A stretch of 64,000 nt of DNA, taken from NCBI RefSeq assembly GCF_040655735.1, contig NZ_JBFAKK010000011.1, positions 124,001-188,000 on the forward strand. Direction: 5' to 3'. Source of the stretch: Phytomonospora sp040655735 (lineage in GTDB: Bacteria > Actinomycetota > Actinomycetes > Mycobacteriales > Micromonosporaceae). Below the pieces are notes generated by a model, which worked only from the letters and a program-made list of their open reading frames with translations, was not told the DNA's origin and ran no database searches. The translations under genes were made by a program, and so were the position numbers. Every line of letters starts with the position of its first letter. Position 1 is the first letter of the stretch. Below, piece by piece: positions 8,273-19,591 of the stretch.

Positions 8273-8399
8273 GTCGGCAAGGACCAGGCTCTCCCGCGAC
8301 GGCAGCGGCGTGTTCGGGGACCAGCCGGACGGCGAGACCGTCGCCGGATACCAGGCAGGACAAGGAAGTGAGCTTCGTCACGTCGGCTCGCCGTGAGAA

Positions 8400-8429
8400 C
8401 GCCCGGGCCCCGGTGACGGGGCCCGGGCG
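8400..8429 (-). terminator. Strong hairpin downstream of GH25 muramidase
   Basis: A perfect 12-bp stem (cgcccgggcccc / ggggcccgggcg) with a 6-nt loop lies 29 bp beyond the muramidase stop. It has no T-run, as is common in actinobacteria. Confidence 0.65.
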
Positions 8430-8457
8430 CATGCCGGGTGGTGCGCTTCGCGGGTGG

Positions 8458-9207
8458 CTAGGTGTTGTTGGCCAGGGCCAGCAATCGGTCGAGGCCGCCG
8501 TTGAAGATGTTGCGATCGGTGTTGCCGTTCACGCCGGGAACCGAACCCGTCGACGTGTACTGCCAGAAGGTGTAGACCGGCCACCCGTTCGGCATGTTCG
8601 GCGCCGAGACCCCGTAGTGCGCGATCCACAACGGGTTGGTGGCGACGAAGTCGGTCGCACCGCCGGTGCAGTCGTTCCACCAGCTCGCCGCCGTGTAGAT
8701 GATCGGATCGCGGCCCGTGCGGGCCTTGTAGGTGTTGACGAAGTCGTGCACCCACGCGACCAGCGAGGCGCCCGACATGCCGTAGCAGGAGGCGCCGTAG
8801 GGGTTCCACTCGATGTCGAGTGTCGCCGGGAGCGTGTGGTCGTCGGCCGACCAGGCCCCGCCGTTGTCGACGAGGAAGTTCGCCTGCGCCGCGCCGGAGG
8901 ACGCGTTGGGGAGCCCGAAGTGGTAGGCGCCCCGGATGAGTCCGGCGTTGAAGGAGCCGACGTACTGCTGCGCGAAATAGTCGTTGGTGTAGCTCGTGCC
9001 CTCGGTCGCCTTGACCATCGCGAACTTGATGCCGGCGCCCGCCACGGCGCCCCAGTCCACGTTGCCCTGGTGGCCCGACACGTCGATTCCCTCAGGGGGC
9101 GCGTCGGCCGAAGCGGGCCGTGCCAGCCAGAGGCTGGCGGCGAGCATGGCGATGGCCGCGGCGACGGCGATCACTGTCCGCATGCGAGGTAATGCGAAAC
9201 GGGTCAT
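8458..9207 (-). CDS. Secreted GH25 muramidase (lysozyme)
   Basis: A 249-residue exported enzyme. A signal peptide (about 1-35: Arg-containing start, hydrophobic AVAAAIAMLAASLWLA, cleavage after ASA) is followed by a GH25 domain of usual length. Visible motifs are GIDVSGHQGNVDWGAV (catalytic Asp), KATEGTSYTN, GAYHFG, the LDIEWNP catalytic Asp-x-Glu, and YTFWQYTSTG. It cleaves the beta-1,4 MurNAc-GlcNAc bond of peptidoglycan outside the cell, as in Streptomyces cellosyl/mutanolysin. ATG 9207 has AAGGAG 6 nt upstream. Being monocistronic with a terminator, it may act in wall turnover or as a secreted bacteriolysin. There is no separate wall-binding domain. Confidence 0.93.
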   Translation of the reverse strand: MTRFALPRMRTVIAVAAAIAMLAASLWLARPASADAPPEGIDVSGHQGNVDWGAVAGAGIKFAMVKATEGTSYTNDYFAQQYVGSFNAGLIRGAYHFGLPNASSGAAQANFLVDNGGAWSADDHTLPATLDIEWNPYGASCYGMSGASLVAWVHDFVNTYKARTGRDPIIYTAASWWNDCTGGATDFVATNPLWIAHYGVSAPNMPNGWPVYTFWQYTSTGSVPGVNGNTDRNIFNGGLDRLLALANNT

Positions 9208-9329
9208 GTTGCTCCTTTCCGGATCGATAGGATCCGCCGCACTTTACCTACCGGTAGCCAATAGTGGGGCAGAACCGGGCAGAAAGCCGGACCGGACGAG
9301 GGCCGAGCGACGGGGCCGAAGCCCCGGCC

Positions 9330-10040
9330 CTAGCCGAGTTCCACGCTGAGCTGGGCGCCGAGCTCGCTGAACCCGAGGGCTCGCGCGACACTCCGGGAAG
9401 CGTCGATCCGGGCCCGCCACTGGGGAAGCAGCCCGGCGGCCAGCGCGTGGGCCGTCGACGCCGATCCGGCGGCCTTCGCCAGGCCCCGCCCGCGTTGCTC
9501 CGGCGCAGTGAGCACGCCGATGTGCGCGGTCGAGCCGGCCCACACGCGGTACCCCGAGGCCGCCGCCACCGCTCCTTCGCGGACGACGGCGAAGGCCGGC
9601 GAGGTGCTGTCGTCGAGACTCGCCTCACCCGCCTCGTCCTCGCCCGCGAGGGCCTCCATCGCGAGGATGCCGGGGTCGCGCGGATCGAGTTCGGTCACCT
9701 CGGCCCCCGCCGGCCGGAAACTATCGGCGTCCACATAGGCCAGTGCCGCGGGCCCGAGCACCTTGGCGACGGGCAGCACCTTCCGGATGACGTCGGGGTC
9801 GACGACCTCACCCGCCGACAACCCGACGAGGGCCTTGCGGACCAGTGCCACCGACCGCTCGTCGGGCGCGGTCGCGATCGCGGCGCCTCCGATGGCGACG
9901 ATGCCCACCCAACCCGGCGGGCAGAGCAGCGAACTCGGCGAGACGGCCACGTCCATCCCGGTGGTGGCGAAGGCGACCGGGGCCTCGGCGAGGCCGCACC
10001 ACAGCGCCTGCGCCCGCGCGGTCAGATCCTCGGTGCTCAC
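9330..10040 (-). CDS. GNAT-family N-acetyltransferase
   Basis: This 236-residue protein has the acetyl-CoA-binding core near its C-terminus: AHIGVLTAPEQRGRGLAKAA (beta4 and the R/Q-x-x-G-x-G/A loop), then a helix and a final FSELGAQLSVELG strand. The N-terminal ~120 residues form a separate region with no recognised motif. GTG 10040 overlaps the phosphotransferase stop (GTGA), so the pair is coupled. An acyl-CoA-dependent transferase of unknown substrate, it could modify the same small molecule as the upstream kinase, but that is inference. Confidence 0.8.
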   Translation of the reverse strand: MSTEDLTARAQALWCGLAEAPVAFATTGMDVAVSPSSLLCPPGWVGIVAIGGAAIATAPDERSVALVRKALVGLSAGEVVDPDVIRKVLPVAKVLGPAALAYVDADSFRPAGAEVTELDPRDPGILAMEALAGEDEAGEASLDDSTSPAFAVVREGAVAAASGYRVWAGSTAHIGVLTAPEQRGRGLAKAAGSASTAHALAAGLLPQWRARIDASRSVARALGFSELGAQLSVELG

Positions 10041-10864
10041 GCGCCCACCCGCCCCAGTCGCTTCCGAAGCCCGTCGACGCCGTCGGCGACGATCGACTCG
10101 TCGCCTTCGTCGACGCCGTAGCGGATCGCGTGCGCCGCGCCCATCCACAGGTAGAAGTGCAGCCGCTCCAGCGACACCGGGAGACCGTAGGCGTCGATCA
10201 GCCGCCGCCCCTCCTCCTCGCCGAAGGTCGCCCACAGGCCGACGAAGTCGATCACCGGATCCCCGGCGGTCGCCGTCTCGAAGTCGATGATCCCGGTCGG
10301 CACACCACCGGCGTCGCAGAGGATGTGCTCGGTCCCGAGGTCGCGGTGCACCAGGACCGGCGTGAAGCCCTCCATCAGCGACAGCGCCTCGAAGTACCGG
10401 CTCTCGACCTCCGCCCGCAGCGGCGCGTCGAGGCGCGGCAGGACCTTCCGCGTCATCCACTCCCAGTCGGCGAGGTAGCCCGCGCGCCAGCCGTCGACCT
10501 CGCAGCCCAGCAGCCGCGCCGCCCGCTCGACCGGGAAGGAGTGCAGCCGCCGCAGCATCCCCGCCACGTCTCCCACGCGGTCGCCCGGCTGGAGCGCCCG
10601 GCCCGGCAGGCGCGGGTAGAGCATGTAGGTGTGCCCGTCGAACTCGCCGACGGTGGTGGGCACGGGCACGGCGTAGTCGAGGTAGGCGGCCAGTTCGGGC
10701 AGCAGCCGCTCTTCGCGCCGGTGCGCGGCGGCGATCTCGGGACTGCGCGCCACGCGCAGGATCTGCGAGCCGCCGAGGTCGAAGGTCCAGGAGGCCCAGC
10801 CGCCGTGAATCGGGGCGGCCGGTGCGTCGAGACCGAGATGGGCCAGGAGAGCCGAAGGGTCCAT
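10037..10864 (-). CDS. APH-family phosphotransferase
   Basis: A 275-residue kinase-like protein. The catalytic loop reads LVHRDLGTEHILCD (Asp present; the usual Asn is His, a variant seen in several actinobacterial APH-like kinases) and the metal-binding loop reads GIIDFETATAGDP. The nucleotide-binding N-lobe includes WASWTFDLGGSQILRVAR. The family phosphorylates aminoglycosides, macrolides, choline, homoserine or other small hydroxyl compounds using ATP/GTP. Resistance is possible but not shown. ATG 10864 has TAGTCT 8 nt upstream. It is coupled to the GNAT gene downstream. Confidence 0.85.
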   Translation of the reverse strand: MDPSALLAHLGLDAPAAPIHGGWASWTFDLGGSQILRVARSPEIAAAHRREERLLPELAAYLDYAVPVPTTVGEFDGHTYMLYPRLPGRALQPGDRVGDVAGMLRRLHSFPVERAARLLGCEVDGWRAGYLADWEWMTRKVLPRLDAPLRAEVESRYFEALSLMEGFTPVLVHRDLGTEHILCDAGGVPTGIIDFETATAGDPVIDFVGLWATFGEEEGRRLIDAYGLPVSLERLHFYLWMGAAHAIRYGVDEGDESIVADGVDGLRKRLGRVGA

Positions 10865-10924
10865 GAACGCCGAGACTACGGCGGCGATGTGGCCGGGTCT
10901 CGCGGTTTTCCCTCTCCGCTCTGG

Positions 10925-10930
10925 TAGGAA
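10925..10930 (+). promoter_or_regulatory. -10-like box of SDR gene, leaderless type
   Basis: TAGGAA is 6 nt before ATG 10937. The same sequence could serve as a weak AGGA ribosome binding site, so the call is tentative. Confidence 0.3.
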
Positions 10931-10936
10931 CGAGCC

Positions 10937-11785
10937 ATGAGCGGACTGGCCATCACGGGCGCCACCGGCGCGATCGGCGGAGCGGTCGCGGCGAACGTCG
11001 CCGCGGCGGGCGCGGCGATGACCCTCGTCGTGCGCGACCCCTCCCGAGCGCCGTCGTATCCCGGTGCCGAGGTCCGGCGCGCCGGCTCCTACGGCGACAC
11101 CGAGGCCATGCGCGCGGCCTTCGACGGCGTGACGACCGTCTTCCTCGTCTCGGCCACCGAGTCGGCCGACCGCGTCGCACAGCACCGCTCGGCCGTCGAC
11201 GCGGCGGTCGCCGCCGGCGTCGGCCGGATCGTCTACCTCTCGTTCCTCGCCGCCGCGCCCGAGGCGACCTTCACCTTCGCGCGCGACCACTTCCACACCG
11301 AGGAGTACATCAAGGCCTCCGGCCTCGCCCACACCTTCCTGCGCCCGAGTCTCTACGCCGACTACGTTCCCGGGATGGTCTGGGACGACGGCGCCATCCG
11401 GGGTCCGGCGGGCAGCGGGCGCATCGCCTGGGTCGCCCGCGCCGACGTCGCCGACTCGGCCTCGTCGGTGCTCATGACCGACGGCCACGACGGCCGCACC
11501 TACGACCTCACGGGGCCGCGGACGCTGACCATGGTGGAGACCGCCGAGGTCCTGGCGGCGGCCACGGGCCGGGGCGTGCACTACATCCCCGAGACTCTCG
11601 ACGAGGCCCGCGCCTCGCGCGGTTCCTACGGCGCCGCCGAGTGGGAGGTCGAAGGCTGGATCACCTCGTACGCGGCCATCGCCACGGGCGAGATGGACGT
11701 CGTATCCGAGGCGGTGGCGACCCTGACGGGACGCCCCGCGACCCCGCTGCGCGAGGCCGTCGAGCAGGCCCAGGGCGCGTCCTAG
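10937..11785 (+). CDS. NmrA/QorB-like SDR-family NAD(P)-binding protein
   Basis: A 282-residue atypical short-chain dehydrogenase. The N-terminus LAITGATGAIGGAVA carries the GxxGxxG dinucleotide motif, and the helix after beta3 reads TTVFLVSATE. There is no YxxxK pair; instead HFHTEEYIKASGLAHTFLRP is the usual NmrA/QorB segment. It probably reduces quinones or senses NADP(H). Its TAG stop shares the palindrome CTAG with the stop of the convergent DUF58 gene, so the two genes overlap by 4 bp. Confidence 0.85.
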   Translation: MSGLAITGATGAIGGAVAANVAAAGAAMTLVVRDPSRAPSYPGAEVRRAGSYGDTEAMRAAFDGVTTVFLVSATESADRVAQHRSAVDAAVAAGVGRIVYLSFLAAAPEATFTFARDHFHTEEYIKASGLAHTFLRPSLYADYVPGMVWDDGAIRGPAGSGRIAWVARADVADSASSVLMTDGHDGRTYDLTGPRTLTMVETAEVLAAATGRGVHYIPETLDEARASRGSYGAAEWEVEGWITSYAAIATGEMDVVSEAVATLTGRPATPLREAVEQAQGAS

Positions 11786-13124
11786 AGACGCCCGCTGGCC
11801 TTCAGCGTCAGGTAGGCGTCGGTGACCTTGCCGGCGAACACGTCGGCGGGCTGGTCGACGACCTCGACGCCGTAGCGCACCAGGCTCGCCGCGACCCGGC
11901 GGCGCTCCACGAGGGACTTCTCCGCGGCGGCAGCCTGGTAGGCGACGTCCATGGGGTCCCCGTCGCCGTACCCGCGACGGGAGCGCATGCGGGCGATCAC
12001 CGGGTCGCTCACGGCCGCCACGATCACCTTGTGCCGCGACGACAACTGCGGCAGGGCCGGCAGCAGCGACTCGGCGATCGCGCCGGGCTCCAGCGAGGTG
12101 AAGATGACCACCAGCGCGCGTTTGGCCTCGCGCTTGAGGACCTCGGCGACGACGAGCCCGAAGTCGGTCTCGACCAGCGCCGGCTCCAGCGGCGCCAGCG
12201 CGCGGATCAGCTTCGGCAGCAGACCCCTGCGCGTACCGCCCTCGACGACCGCGCGGACCTCGGTGTCGACGGCCAGCGCGTCGACCCGGTCACCGGCCCG
12301 AGCGGCGACCGCCGACAGCAGCAGCGCCGCGTCGATGGCCGCGTCCAGACGCGGCTCGGCCCGGTCGCCGCCCAAGGCGTCGCCGACCTGCACGGCCGAG
12401 GTGCGGCCGGTGTCGAGGACGCACAGCACGCGCCGGTCGCGCTCGGGCCGCCAGGTCTTGACGATCACCGACTCCCGCCGCGCCGAGGCGCGCCAGTCGA
12501 TGGAGCGGATGTCGTCGCCGATCACGTACTCGCGCAACGAGTCGAACTCGCTGCCCTGCCCGCGCCCGCGCGCGGCGACCGCGCCTTCGAGCACCCGCAG
12601 CCGCGAGTACTTCTCCGAAAGGTGGCGCCGCGAGTCGAAGCGCGGCAGCACGCGCAGCGTCCACGGCGGGCTCACCCGCTCGGCGCGCACCCGGGGCGTC
12701 TGCCGGTAGGCCAGCCGCATCGGCCCGTACGAGCGCAGGATGACGCGCACGGCGGGCCGGTCGCCGCGCCGGGTGGGCGTCAGCGTCGTCACCAGGTCGC
12801 GGATCTTGCCCGGCGGGAGCACGACCGGCTGCGAGGCCGGCGACGCGCCCGCCGAGGGCACCCACGAGTCGTGCAAGGCGCCGTAGAGCGTGCGGGGCCC
12901 GTCGTTGCGGACGTGCAGCGTCACCGACGCCGTTCCCGTCAGGCGCACCATCCGGTCCCCGGAGCGCCACATGGCCACCCGCGCCAGCGGCGCGGCCATC
13001 ATCGCGTCGGCGAGGCACACCGCTGCCAGGAGCAGCAGGTACACCACCAGCCCCAGCCACGGCTGCGTCCACAGCGGCAGGGTCAGCAGCAGGACACCGA
13101 AACCGGCGACCGGGCGCCAGGTGA

Positions 13125-13128
<4 letters not shown>
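11782..13128 (-). CDS. DUF58 domain protein of the MoxR locus
   Basis: A 448-residue protein with two N-terminal hydrophobic helices (about 8-40) and a DUF58 domain in the second half: SEFDSLREYVIGDDIRSIDW followed by RASARRE is the family signature, with a von Willebrand A-like fold after it (CVLDTGRTS as a partial MIDAS). DUF58 proteins act with MoxR AAA+ ATPases, probably in folding or metal insertion of envelope complexes. ATG 13128 overlaps the MoxR stop (ATGA). The 3' end overlaps the convergent SDR gene by 4 bp. Confidence 0.9.
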
Positions 13129-14176
<1,048 letters not shown>

Positions 14177-14180
<4 letters not shown>

Positions 14181-15454
14181 CTTCGGTGCCTTTCATGAGG
14201 GCGCTCGCCGAGGACGGCGTTCTCCAGCGTGTCGAGCGCGTGGATCGAGTTGAGCAGGTCCTGGTCGGAGCCCGGCTCGGGCCCGAACAAGACGTTGCGC
14301 ACCTGCTGGTCGTCCCAGCCGGCGCGGGCCGCGACGGTCGAGACGACCTGGGAGCGGTCGGACTTCGAGGAGAGGCCCACCACCGGGAGCATCCGGCTGA
14401 GCGCACCGTCGCGCATCGCCTGGAGCGCCGCCTCGCGGCTGGCGCCCCTGCGGTACAGGCGCGCCCGGCCGTAGACGGTCTCGGCGGCCGGGACCTGCAC
14501 CGGCAGCGGCTCCACGACCGGCGGGCCGAGCCTGCGCCCGCGAGCCATCGCGGCGAGCGCGAACAGGGCGAGAAGGCCGATGAGCATTGCCCACACCCAT
14601 GACGGGAACGCCTTGTAGAGGGGGTTCTCCGGGCTGCTCGCGGGCGGAGGCTCGTAGGGCTCCTGCTCCTGCTCGACGGTCTCCTGCGGCGGGAGCGGCT
14701 CGGTGGCGTGGAGGTCGAGCCACACCAGATGGGAGCCCGCCGACAGCAGCCCGACGGCGAGGGCGCTGTTCCCGGCGGCGTTGATGCGGCCGTTGGTGAA
14801 CGGGTCGGCCGCGCCGACCACGATCGTCTCGGGCATGACCTCGCTCGCCGGGATCGCCGTCAGCGAACCGCCGTAGCAGGGCATGCCGATCGCCACCTTC
14901 TGCTCGCCCTCCGGGGGCCGCGGTGTGGTGTAGCGGTCGCTGAAGACCTCGGCGGGGCCGGCCGCGGCCGCCTCGGCGAGGGTGCAGCCGGGGTCGGCGA
15001 GTCCGGTGGCCAGACGGGTCTCGGCGACGGTGAGGCCGGTCAGCATCGTCAGGCGCAGCTGTCCGGGCTTGACCAGCACGATGCGGGTGTCAGGGGGAAG
15101 GGAGGCAAGCTCGGCGAGCTGGTCGCCGCGCAGGTAGTCGACGGCGGGGATGAACAGGACCGAGCCGGGCCGGGCGGCGAGTTCGACGGCCTCGTCGGCG
15201 TCGGTGACGGTCCGCACCTCGACGCCCTGCTCGGCGAGGCGGCCGGCGAGGACACTCCCGCCGAAGTCGCCGGTGGCGGTGGGGGAGAGGTACTCGGCGT
15301 CGCCGGTGTCAGGGGATTCGACGGACACCGCGACGATGGTGAGGATGACCAGGGCGACGGCCACGAGGTAGGGCGTCAGCAGCCGCCACGCCCGCCAGCG
15401 GGTCTTCTTCACCGGGGCCTTCAACGTGGTCTTCTCGGGCGCGGTCGTCGTCAT
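14177..15454 (-). CDS. DUF4350 domain membrane protein
   Basis: A 425-residue protein with one N-terminal membrane span (about 26-46), an exported DUF4350 domain (about 50-260, with SVLAGRLAEQGVEVRTV and a GATase-like fold), a Pro/Glu-rich linker, a second span (about 285-305; WVWAMLIGLLALFALAAMA) and a cytoplasmic C-terminal helical domain. The family always accompanies MoxR/DUF58/DUF4129 genes in actinobacteria. ATG 15454 overlaps the DUF4129 stop (ATGA), and its own stop overlaps moxR. The biochemical role is unknown. Confidence 0.88.
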
Positions 15455-16026
15455 GTCGCGCTCCCGGTGAGGCGGCCGCCCGCGGCGGCGGCGACCTGCG
15501 CGTCGAGCTCGGCCATGTGCCGTGAGTGGGCGGCCTGCGCCTCGTGCTGGCCGTACCAGATGTCGGAGAAGACCCGGGCGGCGTCGTCCATGGCCGCGGC
15601 CGCCGCCGGGAGCGCCGAGGAGGCCGCTCCGGCCAGCTCCGTGACGGTCCAGCCGGGCCGGTGGTCGATGATCTCGCGGTCGATGAGGTCGCGGACGCTC
15701 GCGCGCAGCCACTCGCGCACGGCGAGGCGGTGGTCGCCGGCCTCGGCGTAGGCGCGGGCCCGGGCGCGCAGGCGGTCGGCGGGCAGGTCGGGGACGGCCT
15801 CGTCGGCGACCTCCTCGGCCTTGTCGTAGGCGGGGGTGTCGTCGTAGTGGCGTTCCCCGCGAAGGCGCATCCAGCTCGTTCCGTGCGAGAACAGCGCGGC
15901 GACGGTGGCCAGGATCAGCAGGGTCAGCAGCAGCCCGGGCACGCCCAGCGGGTACCAGTCGGCGATGTCGGCGACCAGCTGCGACCACCAGCGCGTGAAC
16001 CCGCCCGAGACGGGTCCCTCGGTCAC
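15451..16026 (-). CDS. DUF4129 domain membrane protein
   Basis: A 191-residue protein with one membrane span near the N-terminus (about 35-58; LGVPGLLLTLLILATVAALF) and the cytoplasmic DUF4129 region (AGDHRLAVREWLRASVRDL, then PGWTVTELAG). Some DUF4129 proteins carry transglutaminase domains; this one does not. The start is ambiguous: GTG 16026 is chosen, but TTG 16032 would overlap the upstream stop. GGAGGG lies about 14 nt upstream of the GTG. Second gene of the MoxR operon. Confidence 0.85.
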   Translation of the reverse strand: MTEGPVSGGFTRWWSQLVADIADWYPLGVPGLLLTLLILATVAALFSHGTSWMRLRGERHYDDTPAYDKAEEVADEAVPDLPADRLRARARAYAEAGDHRLAVREWLRASVRDLIDREIIDHRPGWTVTELAGAASSALPAAAAAMDDAARVFSDIWYGQHEAQAAHSRHMAELDAQVAAAAGGRLTGSAT

Positions 16027-16028
16027 GC

Positions 16029-16913
16029 TCAACTCGGCGGCCCTCCATACGGTGGCCGCACGAGCATCATCGGCGGCGCGAGGTTCGGGGTGTCGCCGCG
16101 GGCGGCGGCCCGGGTGAGCACGATGTCGAGGCCCTCGGTGCGGATGCGCGTCTCGACGAGCGTGACCGCGTCGAGGCAGGCGAGCATCGCGTAGGCCATG
16201 GTGTTGATGGCCAGGTAGGCGAAGCCGAGGACGAGCAGGAGGTTGCCCTCCAGGATCGCCGAGTAGGACGCGAACTCGTCGGCGGCGGCCCACGCCCCGC
16301 AGGTGATGGCCAGCCGCACCAGCATCCACGAGCAGTAACCGAGGACGCGCACGAAGGCCGCGCGGGCACCGGCCCGCCCGGCCAGTGAGAGGCCCCGGCC
16401 GACGGCCGCGCCGAATGACGCCCCGTCGATGATCATCACCGGCACGATCAGCCCGACGAACGCGTAGAGCACGAACCACGGCAGTCCGCACATGGCGGCG
16501 GTGAACGCCGCCAGCGGGATCAGGATCGCCACGACGCCGAGCACGTTCCCCCAGGGCACGCGCCGGAGGAACAGGTCGGTGAAGGTCGGCGCGGGCCGGT
16601 TGAGGACCGTCGCGTGGGCGGCGCGGCTCGCGGGTACGGCCAGGAGGGTGATCACGATGATCTCGGTGGTCAGGCCGACGATCATCCACAGCCACACGAC
16701 CGCCGGGTCGCCCATCACGTCGCCGCGGTACCGGGGCGTCAGCGCGCTCTCGGTCGACAGGCGCAGCCAGGTCATGAAGACCTGCTCGACGGCGGCCAGC
16801 GCGAAGGAGCCCGCCAGCAGCGGCTTCCAGTGCGCGCGCAGCAGCGATGCGGCGGCGTCGAGCAGCTCCCCGACCGTCATCGGCCGCAGCGGAAGCACTT
16901 GCGCGCCGCTCAC
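16029..16913 (-). CDS. Multi-pass membrane protein heading the MoxR operon
   Basis: A 294-residue protein with about six membrane spans and a short cytoplasmic start (LRPMTVGELLDAAASLLRAH), the pattern of the GPDPase membrane-domain-like proteins that head DUF4129-MoxR-DUF58 operons in actinobacteria. No catalytic residues are visible. GTG 16913 is chosen over the track's longer start at 16946 because GGAGAGGGG lies 6 nt upstream. The gene ends 2 bp before the DUF4129 start. A channel-like or scaffold role is a guess. Confidence 0.8.
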   Translation of the reverse strand: MSGAQVLPLRPMTVGELLDAAASLLRAHWKPLLAGSFALAAVEQVFMTWLRLSTESALTPRYRGDVMGDPAVVWLWMIVGLTTEIIVITLLAVPASRAAHATVLNRPAPTFTDLFLRRVPWGNVLGVVAILIPLAAFTAAMCGLPWFVLYAFVGLIVPVMIIDGASFGAAVGRGLSLAGRAGARAAFVRVLGYCSWMLVRLAITCGAWAAADEFASYSAILEGNLLLVLGFAYLAINTMAYAMLACLDAVTLVETRIRTEGLDIVLTRAAARGDTPNLAPPMMLVRPPYGGPPS

Positions 16914-17177
16914 CTGGTCCCCTCTCCGACGCCGTGGTCCGCCCATCGTGCCATGGGCGTGCTCGCGGGGGTCGGAGCGCGTGGAGGCAGTGCGTTCGGC
17001 CCATCCGACGGGCGACGTGCGGTCGGCCGGGGCCGTCCCGGAACGCCTCCTTACCTGGCCGTTCGGACGGTAACGAGACTCACGACGCGCAAAATGTCAT
17101 GATCAATGCCTATTCGTCTCCTAACAGTGAGTATCCAAGGTCGACACGGTTATCGATTTATTCACCGGGGTGGAACT

Positions 17178-17876
<699 letters not shown>

Positions 17877-17884
17877 ACCGAACC

Positions 17885-19591
17885 TTGCCCCCCGCGTTCA
17901 CTCCTCCCTGGCGACGGCCGAAAGTCCGGACGCTCCTGCGGCGTACCTACCGGGCGTCGCTGCGGATGGCGCGGCCCCTGATCCGGACCTGGCGCGGCTC
18001 GCTCCAGCTGCGCGTCGTCGCGGTCACCCTGGTCGCCTCGACGCTCATGGTCGGCGCCTTCGGCCTGATCGCGGCCAAGTCCATCTCCGACGGACTGGTC
18101 GACCAGCGGGTCGAGAGCTCGGTGGACGTGCTGGAGAGCGGCCGCGAGCAGGCCGTCAAGGAGCTCTCGGCGCTCGCCGGATCCCAGGACACCTGGCTGC
18201 CGAGAGTCGCCACGGAACTCGTCAAGACCCTCGCCTCCCAGCCCGGCAGCGGCAACAGTCCCTACGAGGTCCTGCTCGTTCCCGGCCCCACGATGGTCGA
18301 CCTCGACGCCGCCTACCACGACGGCTTCGGGCACCCCGCCGTCGCGACGTCCATGAGCGTCCCCGACGACCTTCGCGCGCTCGTCTCCGACGGCCGCGCC
18401 GGCAAGAAGTTCGTCGAGACCACCATCGACGACAAACCGACCCGGCCCTACGTCGTCTTCGGCACGCCGCTGCGCATCGCCAACTGGGGCTCCTTCCAGC
18501 TCTACTACTTCTTCCCCCTCGACGACGAGGCCGAGTCGAGCGCCATCGTCGGCCGGACCCTCTTCATCGGCGGCACCGCCCTCGTCCTCCTCCTCGCCGT
18601 CCTCGCCGCGCTGGTGACGCGCCTGGTGGTGACGCCCGTCAGGGTGGCGGCCAGGACCGCCCAGCGCCTGTCGGCCGGTCTCCTGCACGAACGGATGACC
18701 GTGAAGGGCGCCGACGACCTGGCCAGACTGGCCGGCTCGTTCAACCTCATGGCCGAAAACCTCCAGCAGCAGATCGTCCGTCTTGAGGAGATGTCGCGCC
18801 TCCAGCGCCGCTTCACCTCCGACGTCTCCCACGAGCTGCGCACCCCGCTGACCACCGTCCGGATGGCCGCCGACCTGCTGCACTTCTCCCGCGAGGACTT
18901 CCCGCCGGAGGCCGCGCGCAGCGCCGAACTCCTCCAGGACGAACTCAACCGCTTCGAGGACCTGCTCGGCGAGCTGCTGGAGATCAGCCGCTTCGACGCC
19001 GGCTTCGCCCAGCTCGACGCCGACGCCGTCGACCTCAACCCGATCGTGCGCTCCGTCGTCGCGTCCTTCGACTCCCTCGCCGAGCGCTGCGCGGTCGAGG
19101 TGCGGGTCAAGATCCCCCAGGCGCCGACGATCGCCGAAGTCGACGGGCGGCGCGTCCAGCGCGTCCTGCGCAACCTCGTCGGCAACGCCGTCGAACACGC
19201 CGAGGGCAACCCCGTCGACGTCGAGCTCGCCGCCTCGGACACCGCGGTGGCGGTGACCGTCCGCGACAGGGGCGTCGGCCTCAAACCCGGCGAGGAGAAG
19301 CTGGTCTTCAACCGCTTCTGGCGCGCCGACCCCTCGCGCGCCCGCCAGACCGGCGGGACGGGCCTCGGCCTGTCCATCAGCGTGGAGGACGCCAAGCTGC
19401 ACGGCGGCTGGCTTGAGGCGGCGGGCGAACCCGGCGCAGGCTCGGTCTTCCGGCTGACGCTGCCCATGCGCAGCGGCGACCGGCTCCTGTCCTCGCCGCT
19501 GGCGCTGACCGTCGGTGGACCCGGTGACGATGCCGGGGACAACGACGAACACGAACCCCAGGAAGCGGCCGGAGGTGTGCACAGTGGATAA
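17885..19591 (+). CDS. mtrB: MtrB sensor histidine kinase
   Basis: A 568-residue membrane kinase. First span about 40-62, an extracytoplasmic sensor region, second span about 220-245, a HAMP domain, then the H-box RRFTSDVSHELRTPLTTVR, N-box LRNLVGNAVEHAEG and G-boxes DRGVGLKPGEEK and GGTGLGLSI. It phosphorylates MtrA. The start is uncertain: TTG 17885 gives the full-length frame, while ATG 17966 (MARPLIRTWRGSLQLRVV) would still keep the first span; neither has a good ribosome binding site. The 3' end overlaps lpqB by 8 bp. Confidence 0.93.
   Translation: MPPAFTPPWRRPKVRTLLRRTYRASLRMARPLIRTWRGSLQLRVVAVTLVASTLMVGAFGLIAAKSISDGLVDQRVESSVDVLESGREQAVKELSALAGSQDTWLPRVATELVKTLASQPGSGNSPYEVLLVPGPTMVDLDAAYHDGFGHPAVATSMSVPDDLRALVSDGRAGKKFVETTIDDKPTRPYVVFGTPLRIANWGSFQLYYFFPLDDEAESSAIVGRTLFIGGTALVLLLAVLAALVTRLVVTPVRVAARTAQRLSAGLLHERMTVKGADDLARLAGSFNLMAENLQQQIVRLEEMSRLQRRFTSDVSHELRTPLTTVRMAADLLHFSREDFPPEAARSAELLQDELNRFEDLLGELLEISRFDAGFAQLDADAVDLNPIVRSVVASFDSLAERCAVEVRVKIPQAPTIAEVDGRRVQRVLRNLVGNAVEHAEGNPVDVELAASDTAVAVTVRDRGVGLKPGEEKLVFNRFWRADPSRARQTGGTGLGLSISVEDAKLHGGWLEAAGEPGAGSVFRLTLPMRSGDRLLSSPLALTVGGPGDDAGDNDEHEPQEAAGGVHSG

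Noticed and set aside
10037..11581. Longer phosphotransferase start at 11581
   Set aside because: The extension is low-complexity and runs antisense to the SDR gene; ATG 10864 has a -10 box and correct domain start.
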